Shown: in pieces, positions 34,941-44,982 of the stretch | Layout of the letters: each line of letters opens with the position of its first letter | Position numbering within the stretch: the first letter of the stretch is position 1 | Assembly: GCA_945787445.1 (NCBI GenBank) | Contig: CALZHT010000003.1 | Coordinates: 1 to 63,115, forward strand | Reading direction: 5' to 3' | DNA: 63,115 nt | Source of the DNA: an uncultured Desulfobulbaceae bacterium | GTDB lineage: Bacteria; Desulfobacterota; Desulfobulbia; Desulfobulbales; CALZHT01 | Notes under the pieces: model-generated | What the model was told of the DNA's origin: nothing | The model's input: only the letters and a program-made list of their open reading frames with translations | Database searches by the model: none | Position numbers and translations under genes: made by a program

Positions 34941-35441
34941 TCATTCCTGTCTTTGATAGTCGCCACTTTTTCCACCGGATTTTGAAAGAAGACGAATATT
35001 GTTTATCATCATACTTTTGTCAAGAGATTTACACATATCATATATGGTAAGTGCAGCGATGGAGACGGCGGTGAGTGCCTCCATTTCCACACCCGTTTTG
35101 CCGGTCACACTTGCTTTTGCTACTATTTCAACGGAGTTTCCCGGATCGTCAAAAGTAAAAGCGAGTTCCACTTTATTCAGGTTGAGTTGGTGGGTCAAGG
35201 GAATTAGTTCATCAACCCGTTTTGCTGCCATTATCCCGGCAATCCTGGCAACACCAAGCACGTCTCCTTTGCTGCAGGTGCCGGTGCGGACCATTTCATA
35301 GCACTTGGGAGACATGGAAATTGAGCCGGCAGCCATCGCTTCTCTTGCAGTTTCCCGTTTGTCTCCGATATCAACCATGCATGCATTGCCGGCTTTGTCA
35401 AAGTGCGTAAATTTACTTGTAGGGGAAGCAGTTTTGCCCAC
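34941..35441 (-). CDS. moaC: Cyclic pyranopterin monophosphate synthase accessory protein MoaC
   Basis: 166 residues with a GTG start supported by TAGGAGTGGATAC. Family segments are clear: MVDIGDKRETAREAMAAGSI, KGDVLGVARIAGIMAAKRVDELIPLTHQL, GKTGVEMEALTAVSIAALTIYDMCKSLDKSMMI and LLSKSGGKSGDY. The catalytic Lys and Asp (MCKSLDKSM) and the His of PLTH are present; the usual PLCHPL reads PLTHQL. It converts the MoaA product to cPMP in molybdenum or tungsten cofactor synthesis. No other moa gene is adjacent. Confidence 0.94.
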   Translation of the reverse strand: MGKTASPTSKFTHFDKAGNACMVDIGDKRETAREAMAAGSISMSPKCYEMVRTGTCSKGDVLGVARIAGIMAAKRVDELIPLTHQLNLNKVELAFTFDDPGNSVEIVAKASVTGKTGVEMEALTAVSIAALTIYDMCKSLDKSMMINNIRLLSKSGGKSGDYQRQE

Positions 35442-35511
35442 GTATCCACTCCTAAATAAAGGGGCAGGCCTTTATGGCCATATTGATATGACGGCCAAGT
35501 GTCAGGCTAAC

Positions 35512-36925
<1,414 letters not shown>

Positions 36926-37297
36926 GTTTTATTGTAATCCTCCTAGCAATTGTAAAATAATGCGCGGCTATCTATTTGTTAAGGTTAAACTATACAAGTA
37001 TAATTCTTTTTTACAGTTTGGCAATTCTTTTTTCCGGAAGCAGGTTTTGGAAAGACCCACGCATATTTATAGGCTTTATATATTGGATGGCACGGAAAAT
37101 GCATTTTTCTAAGCCACAATGGGTAAATAACTCTCGACCAGTTGCCTTTTTTTGAGAAGATCCACTGGCAAAGGAAGGCATAAGAGTTTTCCCGTGTTTG
37201 TTATGTATTGGGAAAAAAAGTCTTTTAAGGAAAATTATTCCCTCTGTAAACAAAAGTTCAAAAAGATACCTCAATAAAAACAACCGGTGTTGGAAAG
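36926..37297. other. Divergent region between rpoZ and the lipoprotein operon
   Basis: About 370 bases without a gene. The sigma-54 promoter at 37088-37103 points toward the lipoprotein genes. I could not assign the rpoZ promoter on the other strand. Confidence 0.6.
37088..37103 (+). promoter_or_regulatory. Sigma-54 promoter of the FlgO-like lipoprotein operon
   Basis: TGGCACGGAAAATGCA has the full TGGCACG -24 element and GC exactly 10 bases after GG; only one -12 base differs from TTGC. The predicted start near 37114 gives a leader of about 190 bases. This matches the sigma-54 control seen at fliL in the same window. Confidence 0.75.
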
Positions 37298-37303
37298 TTG
37301 ACG

Positions 37304-37564
37304 ATGCAGCATAGTAACTTTGACGGAAGAGAATCTATTATTCCCTTGAGATGCTTGACAATTGCTTTGGTGTTATTTTTTTTATTGTCTGGCTGCTCAG
37401 GGTCAATCAGTTCTTTGGCTTCTCCGAAATTAGGGCACAAATCTACTGTGGAGGTGGTCTACCCTGCAGCGAAGAAGGAAAGGCACCACCAGCTCGAAAA
37501 GATCTATGGGCCCTCCTGGAAGAATCTGCAGGCTCGCTATTCCGAATACAATTTTAATCCATAA
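37304..37564 (+). CDS. Small outer-membrane-type lipoprotein
   Basis: 86 residues from the ATG at 37304, which has GGAAAG six bases upstream; a TTG two codons earlier is the alternative. The hydrophobic stretch CLTIALVLFFLLSGCSGS ends in a lipobox (LSGC), leaving a mature polar peptide of about 55 residues ending KNLQARYSEYNFNP. Not recognised otherwise. It leads an operon with two FlgO-like genes and may be an assembly partner. Confidence 0.75.
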   Translation: MQHSNFDGRESIIPLRCLTIALVLFFLLSGCSGSISSLASPKLGHKSTVEVVYPAAKKERHHQLEKIYGPSWKNLQARYSEYNFNP

Positions 37565-37588
37565 CTCATGATTAGGGAGAAAGATGCC

Positions 37589-38362
37589 ATGCTGCGTTAT
37601 TTACCTTTTATTGCGATGACGATTTTCATCATGTGCTCTGATGCCGCAGGAATGGAAGCGCCCAAAGGCAAGGACTTTCCAGTATGTCGAAAGTATTTTT
37701 TTAATTATCCCCATAGCATGCCCCCTGACTATGTTTTTCGAACCAGCAGAGTTTTCCCTCCGGCCTCCGGCAGCGGCGTAGTCTTTAACCCGGTATCCGA
37801 AGCGATTAAACAGCGAAGCCTATCCAAAGAAGCCGAAGCCGGCATCCCTCAAGATCGAGGAGAAATGTTACGGGAGAAAGTCCAGGACCTCGTACGGCAA
37901 CTCCTGGAAAACGCCAAAGAGGAAATTAACGACGAGTATGTGGTCACGGTTAACACCTTTGTCAATCTGAATAATTTGTATAGGACATCTTCTCTTGGCC
38001 GTTATATGAGTGAACAGTTAGTCACCGAACTCCAGCGGGTCGGCGTTGACGTCCTTGAAATCAGGAAAACACCAAGCATCATGATGAGTAAGGGATTTGG
38101 TGAGTATGGACTCTCCCGGGACATGGATGAGCTTGATTTCGTCCATGCTTCCCATGCCATGATCGTTGGCACGTATTCCTCGGCAGATGGCAGGATATTC
38201 ATTAATGCCAGGGTTCTGCGGAATAGGGACGGAATGGTTCTGTCTACGGCAAGTCTGGTTTTTGAGCTTGATTCGGTCACCTGGGCAATGCTTGCTGATG
38301 AAAGTATGCCTGCTCCGGTCGGACCGGGCAGCACGGTAAATGTCAGAGTGGTACAGGATTAG
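37589..38362 (+). CDS. FlgO-domain exported protein
   Basis: 257 residues from the ATG at 37589, preceded by AGGGAG nine bases away; an ATG at 37568 lacks such a site. A short signal peptide (LPFIAMTIFIMCSDAAG) precedes a mature part whose second half has the FlgO pattern: VTVNTFVNLNNLYRTSSLGRYMSEQLVTELQRVGVDVLEIRKTPSIMM, DFVHASHAMIVGTYSSADGRIFINARVLRNRDGMVLSTASL. In Vibrio, FlgO is an outer-membrane protein needed for stable flagella. The sigma-54 promoter upstream fits a flagellar role here, although the cluster is 13 kb from the main flagellar run. Confidence 0.82.
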   Translation: MLRYLPFIAMTIFIMCSDAAGMEAPKGKDFPVCRKYFFNYPHSMPPDYVFRTSRVFPPASGSGVVFNPVSEAIKQRSLSKEAEAGIPQDRGEMLREKVQDLVRQLLENAKEEINDEYVVTVNTFVNLNNLYRTSSLGRYMSEQLVTELQRVGVDVLEIRKTPSIMMSKGFGEYGLSRDMDELDFVHASHAMIVGTYSSADGRIFINARVLRNRDGMVLSTASLVFELDSVTWAMLADESMPAPVGPGSTVNVRVVQD

Positions 38363-38396
38363 GGTTGTAATAAATTTGAAATGGGGCGTGGACCAG

Positions 38397-39008
38397 ATGT
38401 TTAGAATTGACCGGTTTTGTAAACACCATATTTTGGGGGCTCTTTTAGTCATCTCAATCATTTTTTTGTCTTCTTGTTCCATTCTGGGACCAAGACCAGG
38501 GGGCACAATTTCAGTTATTACGCCTGATTTTTTTGGCATAGGCGAGGAGCTTGCCTTGCAGCTGGCAACAAATATGAGCAGGCCGCTAAATAAGCACAAG
38601 CGGTTGATTATGACCACTGTTGTTACTATCGATGATCTTTATAAGACTTCACGTTTTGGCCGCACCTTGACGGAATCCCTGTCTACCAGGCTTTTCAGTA
38701 ATGGTTTTAGCGTAATAGATGTCAGAAAGTCATCTGATTTGCTCATTAAAAACAATACCGGAGAGCTCATGCTCACTAGAGATGCCGGTCTTATTGCAAA
38801 ACAGCATGAAGCGGAGGCGGTGATCGCCGGCACCTATTCCCTGACCACCCAGACGGTAATAATTAATCTGAAGATGATTGATGCCGGAAGCCAGGAAGTA
38901 ATTTCTGTCGCCGGGCTTGAAATTCAAAGGAGCAACAATATAGACGACCTCCTCGCCGGCTCCTTTGATTTTAAAGAGGATGTGCGTCTTTCCGCATATG
39001 AAAGATGA
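38397..39008 (+). CDS. FlgO-domain lipoprotein
   Basis: About 203 residues from the ATG at 38397 (MFRIDRFCKHHILGALL); an upstream start at 38340 would overlap the preceding gene. A lipobox occurs in ISIIFLSSCSIL. The mature protein repeats the FlgO plan of its neighbour: MTTVVTIDDLYKTSRFGRTLTESLSTRLFSNGFSVIDVRKSSDLL, AEAVIAGTYSLTTQTVIINLKMIDAGSQEVISVAGL. The pair are probably paralogues acting together at the outer membrane around the flagellum (inference). Repeat D2 follows directly. Confidence 0.82.
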   Translation: MFRIDRFCKHHILGALLVISIIFLSSCSILGPRPGGTISVITPDFFGIGEELALQLATNMSRPLNKHKRLIMTTVVTIDDLYKTSRFGRTLTESLSTRLFSNGFSVIDVRKSSDLLIKNNTGELMLTRDAGLIAKQHEAEAVIAGTYSLTTQTVIINLKMIDAGSQEVISVAGLEIQRSNNIDDLLAGSFDFKEDVRLSAYER

Positions 39009-39010
39009 CA

Positions 39011-39202
39011 CACTCGCAAAAAGCCGGGAAAGCAGTTAACGTGCCATGTAGTTTGAACTAGTTACAACGTAATACATCGATGAACTGGCAATTACCTTGT
39101 AAGAAATCCCGGCTGTAGTTATCGCCCGTTTCATCGCAAGAAATAAAGGCGGTCAACGCGTCCGCGTAACAGACAAATCGTATTATTTACGATTTCATCA
39201 AA
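39011..39202 (+). repeat. Dispersed repeat D, full copy D2
   Basis: About 192 non-coding bases, near-identical in long blocks to the reverse complement of copy D3 (41682-41871). Shared pieces include CGGGAAAGCAGTTAACGTGC, AGTTACAACGTAATACATCG, GGTCAACGCGTCCGCGTA and the terminal TTTACGATTTCATCAA. The right end is a stem-loop, AAATCGTA / TACGATTT. It ends 13 bases before the start codon of the lipoprotein gene at 39216, so it forms that gene's leader. Confidence 0.88.
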
Positions 39203-39215
39203 GATAGGTAAAAAG

Positions 39216-39845
39216 ATGCGTTATTTTTATTTGGTACTCCTAGGTTTGTTATTTACCAGCTGTTCAGCGGTGACTTCCCAAACAAGGTATGCCGGGCCTG
39301 CAGCCTTGAAAGGGGCGCCAGTCGTATATATTCATCCTGGCAGGAATCTCTATCATGAGGCTGTTGTCGGGATTCTGCCTTTCCATATGCCTTTGAATAC
39401 AGTTCAAGGTGAAGACTTGCGCGTTGCCGCCCTGTTTAAGGATGTTCTTCTCGGCAAACAGGCGTTTAAGGTTGTGCGGCTTTTAGACAATCCCTATGCC
39501 GATCTGGAATCTGCTTTGGCCGACGGGAAAATGGCAGGAGTGGATCTTGTCTTGGCAGGTTCGGTAAATTATGCCATTGCCGGCACAGAGATGGGGGGCG
39601 CCAAGGTGGATGTGTCCGTGCGGATGCTCAATACCCATACAGGGAATACTGTCTGGTATATGGATCAGACCATGGATCAGCCCATGGATTATCCTGATGT
39701 CAGTGTAGTGGGGCGGTTGCGTGAATCATTTTCTCCTCCACCGATCAGGAGGAATCCAGGCGGCCCGGCAGTATTGAACATGATGGTACAAATAGCAGCT
39801 GATATGGCCGATGTTTTTGACGGTGCCACTGTAGTGAGCCGATAA
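39216..39845 (+). CDS. Lipoprotein of CsgG/FlgT-like type
   Basis: 209 residues. Signal peptide and lipobox MRYFYLVLLGLLFTSCSAV. The mature part has a pattern of CsgG-related outer-membrane lipoproteins: VGILPFHMP, LFKDVLLGKQAFKVVRLLDNPYADLESALADGKMAGVDLVLAGSVNYAIAG, VDVSVRMLNTHTGNTVWYMDQTMDQPMD. Its specific role is unknown; position after two FlgO-like genes suggests an outer-membrane or flagellar-linked assembly. Repeat D2 separates it from them and supplies most of its 5' region. Confidence 0.72.
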   Translation: MRYFYLVLLGLLFTSCSAVTSQTRYAGPAALKGAPVVYIHPGRNLYHEAVVGILPFHMPLNTVQGEDLRVAALFKDVLLGKQAFKVVRLLDNPYADLESALADGKMAGVDLVLAGSVNYAIAGTEMGGAKVDVSVRMLNTHTGNTVWYMDQTMDQPMDYPDVSVVGRLRESFSPPPIRRNPGGPAVLNMMVQIAADMADVFDGATVVSR

Positions 39846-39918
39846 ACTGATCACCCTGTGATCGCTTACGTGTTGGGAGGAAGTTCTAGTATTTTGGTGT
39901 AGTAGCTTTTACTGCAGG

Positions 39919-40239
39919 CTATTCAGGTGTTTGATCGCAACCGAAAATGGAGCGGAGGGCCTGAAGGATCTCAAGGGTTTTACGGTTTTTTATGTTATAG
40001 AAAATCTGGTTGGCTGCTCGTCTTGAATCGAGCAGCCCCATGCTCCGCATCTTGGCAAGATGTTGAGAAAGATTGGACTGGCTGGAACCGGTGATGGCCA
40101 TGAGCTGCTGCACATTTTTTTCACTATCGACCAGGGCGCACATCACCTTAAGACGTGATTCGTGAGCCAGGGTCTTAAGGCAATTGGCAGCCTCTTTGAT
40201 TTTCAGTTCATTGAGCAGGTCATCCGATGTGGACATCAT
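39919..40239 (-). CDS. ArsR-family winged-helix repressor
   Basis: 106 residues. The ArsR-type HTH is clear: AANCLKTLAHESRLKVMCALVDSEKNVQQLMAITGSSQSNLSQHLAKMRSMGLLDSRRAANQIFYNIKN. The only Cys residues (AANCLKT, VMCALV, FGCDQ) do not form the ELCVCDL metal site, so it is not a classical arsenic or cadmium sensor; a redox or sulfide-responsive type such as SqrR/BigR is possible, two of whose Cys lie in comparable places (weak inference). A second in-frame ATG follows the first. Convergent with the lipoprotein gene. Confidence 0.88.
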   Translation of the reverse strand: MMSTSDDLLNELKIKEAANCLKTLAHESRLKVMCALVDSEKNVQQLMAITGSSQSNLSQHLAKMRSMGLLDSRRAANQIFYNIKNRKTLEILQALRSIFGCDQTPE

Positions 40240-40351
40240 AAAAATTTCGAAAAGTTAAAAGTTTATCCTTCATGCATGAAAAAATATTTTGGATAGTAAA
40301 CCATTTTTTCAGAGTTATCAGCATTTTTTTGCCTAAACATCTTGTTATTCT

Positions 40352-41665
<1,314 letters not shown>

Positions 41666-41681
41666 CTAATATCTCAAAAAA

Positions 41682-41871
41682 TTGATGAAATCGTAAAAAA
41701 TACGAATTGTCTGCTACGCGGACGCGTTGACCACCTTAATTCCTTGCGATGACACAGGCGATAAGACCAGCCGGAATTTTTTAAGGAGTTGTTGCCAGTT
41801 CATCGATGTATTACGTTGTAACTAGTTGAAATTACATGGCACGTTAACTGCTTTCCCCATTTTTTGTGAGT
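41682..41871 (-). repeat. Dispersed repeat D, full copy D3 (inverted relative to D2)
   Basis: About 190 bases matching D2 on the opposite strand, including ACGTTAACTGC, CGATGTATTACGTTGTAACT and the hairpin end TTGATGAAATCGTAAAAAA. The hairpin end faces the purA start, just as the same end of D2 faces its lipoprotein gene. With the sequence up to the tatB promoter, it explains the 414-base gap 41654-42067. Confidence 0.88.
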
Positions 41872-41978
41872 TAATCAAAATTGTGCTTGTAATAACGGAA
41901 GGAATATTCAGTGCCCCTGTCATGTATATCTTTGCAACCATAGTCAAAGCATCATGAAAAGTCAATCAGCCATCCTGC

Positions 41979-42007
41979 TTGACACCATATTTTAAATAAC
42001 GTAGATT
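41979..42007 (+). promoter_or_regulatory. Predicted housekeeping promoter of tatBC
   Basis: TTGACA (41979-41984), a 17-base spacer and TAGATT (42002-42007). The start would fall near 42014, about 54 bases before the tatB ATG. Confidence 0.55.
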
Positions 42008-42067
42008 GCCCCCAAGACAGACTTGCGGAAAGGAAATACCTCCCAACCAGTTTCCAAAGAATCCCTT

Positions 42068-42409
42068 ATGTTCGGAATAGGATTACCAGAATTAATTTTG
42101 ATAATGGCGGTCGCCCTTATTGTCGTCGGACCGGAAAAGCTGCCGGAGCTGGCAAAGACTGTGGCAAAACAACTCATTGAGCTGAAAAAGGCCGCCTCCA
42201 CCCTTAAGGAAAGCTTTCAGGAAGAGCTGAAGGATAAGGACGCACCATACCAGGAGATACACCCTGCCGGTGCCCTGCCGCACGAAATATTGACCCCTGA
42301 ACAATCCGTGGAAGATTCTGATGAACAGGCTGAACCGGACGCGGGGGAAAAGGGCGGGGCAGACCCCTACGAAAACGCTGACAGTTCTGAAAAAAGCGAC
42401 ACCCCATGA
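42068..42409 (+). CDS. tatB: Twin-arginine translocase subunit TatB
   Basis: 113 residues from the ATG at 42068 (MFGIGLPELILIMAVALIVVGPEKLPELAKTV); the frame remains open 15 codons upstream but those residues are not family-like. One membrane helix, the hinge GPEKLPEL, an amphipathic helix and a long acidic tail. The FGIGLPEL start and long tail favour TatB over TatA. With TatC it binds twin-arginine signal peptides of folded exported proteins. Stop overlaps the tatC start by four bases. Confidence 0.9.
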   Translation: MFGIGLPELILIMAVALIVVGPEKLPELAKTVAKQLIELKKAASTLKESFQEELKDKDAPYQEIHPAGALPHEILTPEQSVEDSDEQAEPDAGEKGGADPYENADSSEKSDTP

Positions 42410-43143
42410 CCGTCCTTTCCGACTATTTTTCTAATCACCTCAAGGAACTCAGGCAGCGGCTCATTATATCTTTCTGTGCGATTGTCCTCTTATCCCTCAT
42501 TGCCTATGCATTTTCCGAGCACATTGTCCGCATTTTGACGGTGCCGCTCTTCCAAGCCCATCAGGATCTGGACGGTCTTGTCTATACCAACCTTACCGAG
42601 GCTTTTATCAGTTATTTGAAGGTATCCCTGCTGGCCGGCATCATTTTCAGTTTTCCAGTGCTGTGCTATGAGGTATGGATGTTTGTTGCGCCCGGGCTGC
42701 ACAGCAATGAAAAGAAAGTTGCACGTAACGTGGTTTTTTGGGCTTCCTTGCTCTTTGCAATTGGCGCCTGTTTCGCCTATTTCATCGTGATCCCGAAAGC
42801 GCTTTCCTTTTTCATGGGTGTGGGACAGGGGCAACTTGAACCTCTGCCCAAAATCGAGTCGTATCTCACTTTTATCGCCCGGGCGTGCCTTACTTTTGGC
42901 TTGGCTTTTGAGATCCCGTTCTTAATGGTGGCGGCTGCAAAGGTCGGTTTGGTAAAAAAGGACAATTTTACAGCAAAACGCAAATACTATTATCTTGCCA
43001 TCCTGGTGCTTTCTTTCCTGCTCACTGTGGGGGATGTATTTGCCGCGGTGCTGCTTGCATTCCCCCTTTTCGGACTTTATGAGATGGGCATTTTTGTTAT
43101 GCGTTTGTTTCTTAGGGCGCCGGCGAAAGAACCAGCCGACTGA
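42406..43143 (+). CDS. tatC: Twin-arginine translocase subunit TatC
   Basis: 245 residues with six membrane helices. Signatures: HLKELRQRLIIS near the N-terminus, LTEAFISYLKVSLLAGIIFSFPVLCYEVWMFVAPGLHSNEKK, and the C-terminal FGLAFEIPFLMVAAAKVGLV. It is the core receptor of the Tat translocon. No tatA is adjacent; it may be elsewhere. Confidence 0.96.
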   Translation: MTVLSDYFSNHLKELRQRLIISFCAIVLLSLIAYAFSEHIVRILTVPLFQAHQDLDGLVYTNLTEAFISYLKVSLLAGIIFSFPVLCYEVWMFVAPGLHSNEKKVARNVVFWASLLFAIGACFAYFIVIPKALSFFMGVGQGQLEPLPKIESYLTFIARACLTFGLAFEIPFLMVAAAKVGLVKKDNFTAKRKYYYLAILVLSFLLTVGDVFAAVLLAFPLFGLYEMGIFVMRLFLRAPAKEPAD

Positions 43144-43151
43144 CAGGATTA

Positions 43152-43184
43152 CAAAAAGGAAAGGCTGTTTTACCAAACAGCCTT
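43152..43184 (-). terminator. Intrinsic terminator between tatC and the small membrane-protein gene
   Basis: Stem AAGGCTGTTT / AAACAGCCTT (43161-43170 and 43175-43184). On the minus strand it is followed by CCTTTTTGT, a T-run, so it best terminates the small gene at 43213; it can also pair in the tatC transcript. Confidence 0.75.
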
Positions 43185-43212
43185 AAGGGGGTAGTTGTTG
43201 TTTTAAAAAGCG

Positions 43213-43320
43213 TTACAGGGCGATGAAGTACAAGGCGATAATCGTAATGATAAAGAATATTCCTGCCTTTATACAGACCATCGGATCTTCAGGTTCGTGC
43301 TCGTGTTCATGTCCTCCCAT
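43213..43320 (-). CDS. Very small single-helix membrane protein with a His/Glu-rich head
   Basis: 35 residues from the ATG at 43320: MGGHEHEHEPEDPMVCIKAG followed by a helix of about 15 hydrophobic residues (IFFIITIIALYFIAL). AAAGGAGGC lies seven bases before this ATG; a second in-frame ATG two codons earlier sits too close to that site. A terminator follows the stop. The head (HEHEHEPED) looks able to bind metal, and one Cys precedes the helix. I do not recognise a named family; the strong ribosome binding site, terminator and amphipathic design make it a credible gene. Confidence 0.65.
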   Translation of the reverse strand: MGGHEHEHEPEDPMVCIKAGIFFIITIIALYFIAL

Positions 43321-43326
43321 TTTCAT

Positions 43327-43570
43327 GCCTCCTTTCCCATCTTTTTAAAAAAGAACGTCGAAGCCTCGGTGTCAAGCCATTGCTTTGTTTTTATACTCTG
43401 CTGCAATACTTTGCGCAATGCAATTATACCCTCTCAAAACCAATCCGCAAGGATTAAGGCCTTTGTAGCTTAAACTAAAAAATTGCAGCGGATTTTTGTA
43501 AAAACCATGGCCAGGGTGCCAGCCAGGGTGAAATTTCATTTTGTTTTATAATCCTTGCTGTAGTTTGTCA
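43327..43570. other. Spacer between small membrane protein gene and repeat B
   Basis: About 240 bases with no gene visible. It should hold the promoter of the 43213 gene, which I could not pin down. Confidence 0.4.
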
Positions 43571-43732
43571 AGTGTCGTGTCAAGCGAGAAATGTCGCAAG
43601 ATTACGAAGTAATTTGGCGAGCCAATAAGGCGCGGTTGAAGGAGCATAACAGCGCTATGTGACTGAAGTCGCAACGCAGTTGGCATGCCAAAGGACGAGT
43701 AAGATGCGTCAGTTGGCGCTTGAAACGACACT
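43571..43732 (-). repeat. TIR-bounded miniature repeat, copy B
   Basis: 162 bases bounded by AGTGTCGTGTCAAGCG (43571-43586) and CGCTTGAAACGACACT (43717-43732), 15 of 16 bases inverted. The interior is the reverse complement of copy A with scattered substitutions. Its right end overlaps the TAG stop of the minus-strand PAS gene: the AG of the stop is the first two bases of the repeat end. Confidence 0.86.
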
Positions 43733-44543
43733 AGCTTCTTTTTTTAAAAAAATCAGGATACAGTTCTTTGGCACATTCAGGGCAGAGACTGTGACTGAAA
43801 TCAGCGTTGGAATGATCGCGAATATATGTTTCAATTTGATTCCAATATCCCTTGTCATCTCTGATTTTCTTGCATGAAGAACAAATCGGCAGAAGTCCGC
43901 TTAAGAGCTTCACTCTGTTGAGTGACTCTCGCAGCTTGCCAATTAAATCTTCTTTTTCCTCTTCCAACTTTTTTCGGTCGGTTATATCTTGAAAGCTTTC
44001 TATAATTCCAATCATTTTCCCATCACGATCCAGGAAGGGCCTGGCGGTAACAATGAAATATCTGGTCTCGTTGTTGGATTCTTTTATGGATTCACAAACG
44101 AACTCCTGGGCGCCATTGATAACCTGAGCAAGTGCACAGTGTTCCGTGTGGCAGCTTTTTCCCGGTCGGTGATCATAACATTTTACTGCTTTATCCGTAC
44201 TTGTTGATATCCCGAAAATTTCCCAATAGGAGTCATTCGCCCTAACAATTTCATATTCTTCATTCGTAATGCATACAGGAATTACATTGTTCAGAATGGT
44301 CTTATGGATGAAATTATTTTCTCGAATAATTTTATTTTTGATGAACAGCAGAAGGAGCAAGTTACATGTAATTATAACTACAAGGCGTACATACAATTCA
44401 TAGAGGGATATGTCAAAAATCAGGGCCTGCGGAAGCGATTCCTTGGAAAAGACAATGACTTCAATACTTGCCTGAGTAATCCAGGCAATCACGCTTGCTG
44501 TAACTATATAAAAAATGATTGTGCTTTTCGTATAATTTTCCAT
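43731..44543 (-). CDS. Membrane-anchored PAS-domain protein with a C-terminal Cys motif
   Basis: 270 residues: two membrane helices (about 8-27 and 50-70), a PAS domain (about 80-195: ILNNVIPVCITNEEYEIVRANDSYWEIFG, FIVTARPFLDRDGKMIGIIESFQDITDRK), a coiled coil (LEEEKEDLIGKLRESLNRVKLL) and a conserved tail ICSSCKKIRDDKGYWNQIETYI...FSHSLCPECAKELYP. The tail has two CxxC pairs and could bind zinc; it recurs in many PAS and receiver proteins of this group. Inside the PAS domain, CYDHRPGKSCHTEHC is Cys/His-rich and could bind metal or heme (speculative). No kinase or GGDEF output is present. The stop lies in repeat B. Confidence 0.8.
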   Translation of the reverse strand: MENYTKSTIIFYIVTASVIAWITQASIEVIVFSKESLPQALIFDISLYELYVRLVVIITCNLLLLLFIKNKIIRENNFIHKTILNNVIPVCITNEEYEIVRANDSYWEIFGISTSTDKAVKCYDHRPGKSCHTEHCALAQVINGAQEFVCESIKESNNETRYFIVTARPFLDRDGKMIGIIESFQDITDRKKLEEEKEDLIGKLRESLNRVKLLSGLLPICSSCKKIRDDKGYWNQIETYIRDHSNADFSHSLCPECAKELYPDFFKKRS

Positions 44544-44763
44544 CGATTATCTGTCTTGATAAGAGCAATATCTATTATGCAGTGCTGACACTGCAAAGGA
44601 GCCGAAGATTTCCAGCTGGAATTGATAATTATTCTATTTCGGTCTGAATGTCAAAAAGAAATGTTAGGCTAATTCTGGTTGCTAGTATTAGGGTAAATTT
44701 GGATTGTTAAGAGTTTGGAGGATATAAACCTTGAAGATTGCCTCCCAAATATCCTTAACAATA
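44544..44763. other. Spacer between the PAS gene and the Cys-rich gene
   Basis: About 220 AT-rich bases. It contains an imperfect inverted repeat around AAATATCCTTAACAATATC and no gene that I can support. Confidence 0.4.
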
Positions 44764-44967
44764 TCAGTCATTGTCTGGTTGCGCTTTGGGAGAAAACAAT
44801 TGGCAGTTCATACCTGAACTGGCAAAGACCACTTCGCTGGGAAGCTTGAAGGACTTGAAGTTCATGGATTTGCAGCCATACGGGTGCTTGGATTCATAGG
44901 TGATGTAAAAATGAATGCATTTATTGCAGTTAGGTTTTGTCTGCCTGGGCTGTCTGCCGTTCATCAA
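44764..44967 (-). CDS. Small cysteine-rich protein
   Basis: 67 residues with five Cys: CNKCIHFYITYESKHPYGC, then NC near residue 54. The CxxC...YGC...C spacing suggests a zinc or Fe-S site. The centre, GCKSMNFKSFKLPSEVVFASSG, resembles a small conserved family of anaerobes whose members are often annotated only as hypothetical. It starts 15 bases after the HgdC-like activator and is probably cotranscribed with it. Confidence 0.7.
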   Translation of the reverse strand: MMNGRQPRQTKPNCNKCIHFYITYESKHPYGCKSMNFKSFKLPSEVVFASSGMNCQLFSPKAQPDND

Positions 44968-44982
44968 AGGTCTGCCTGCTGC

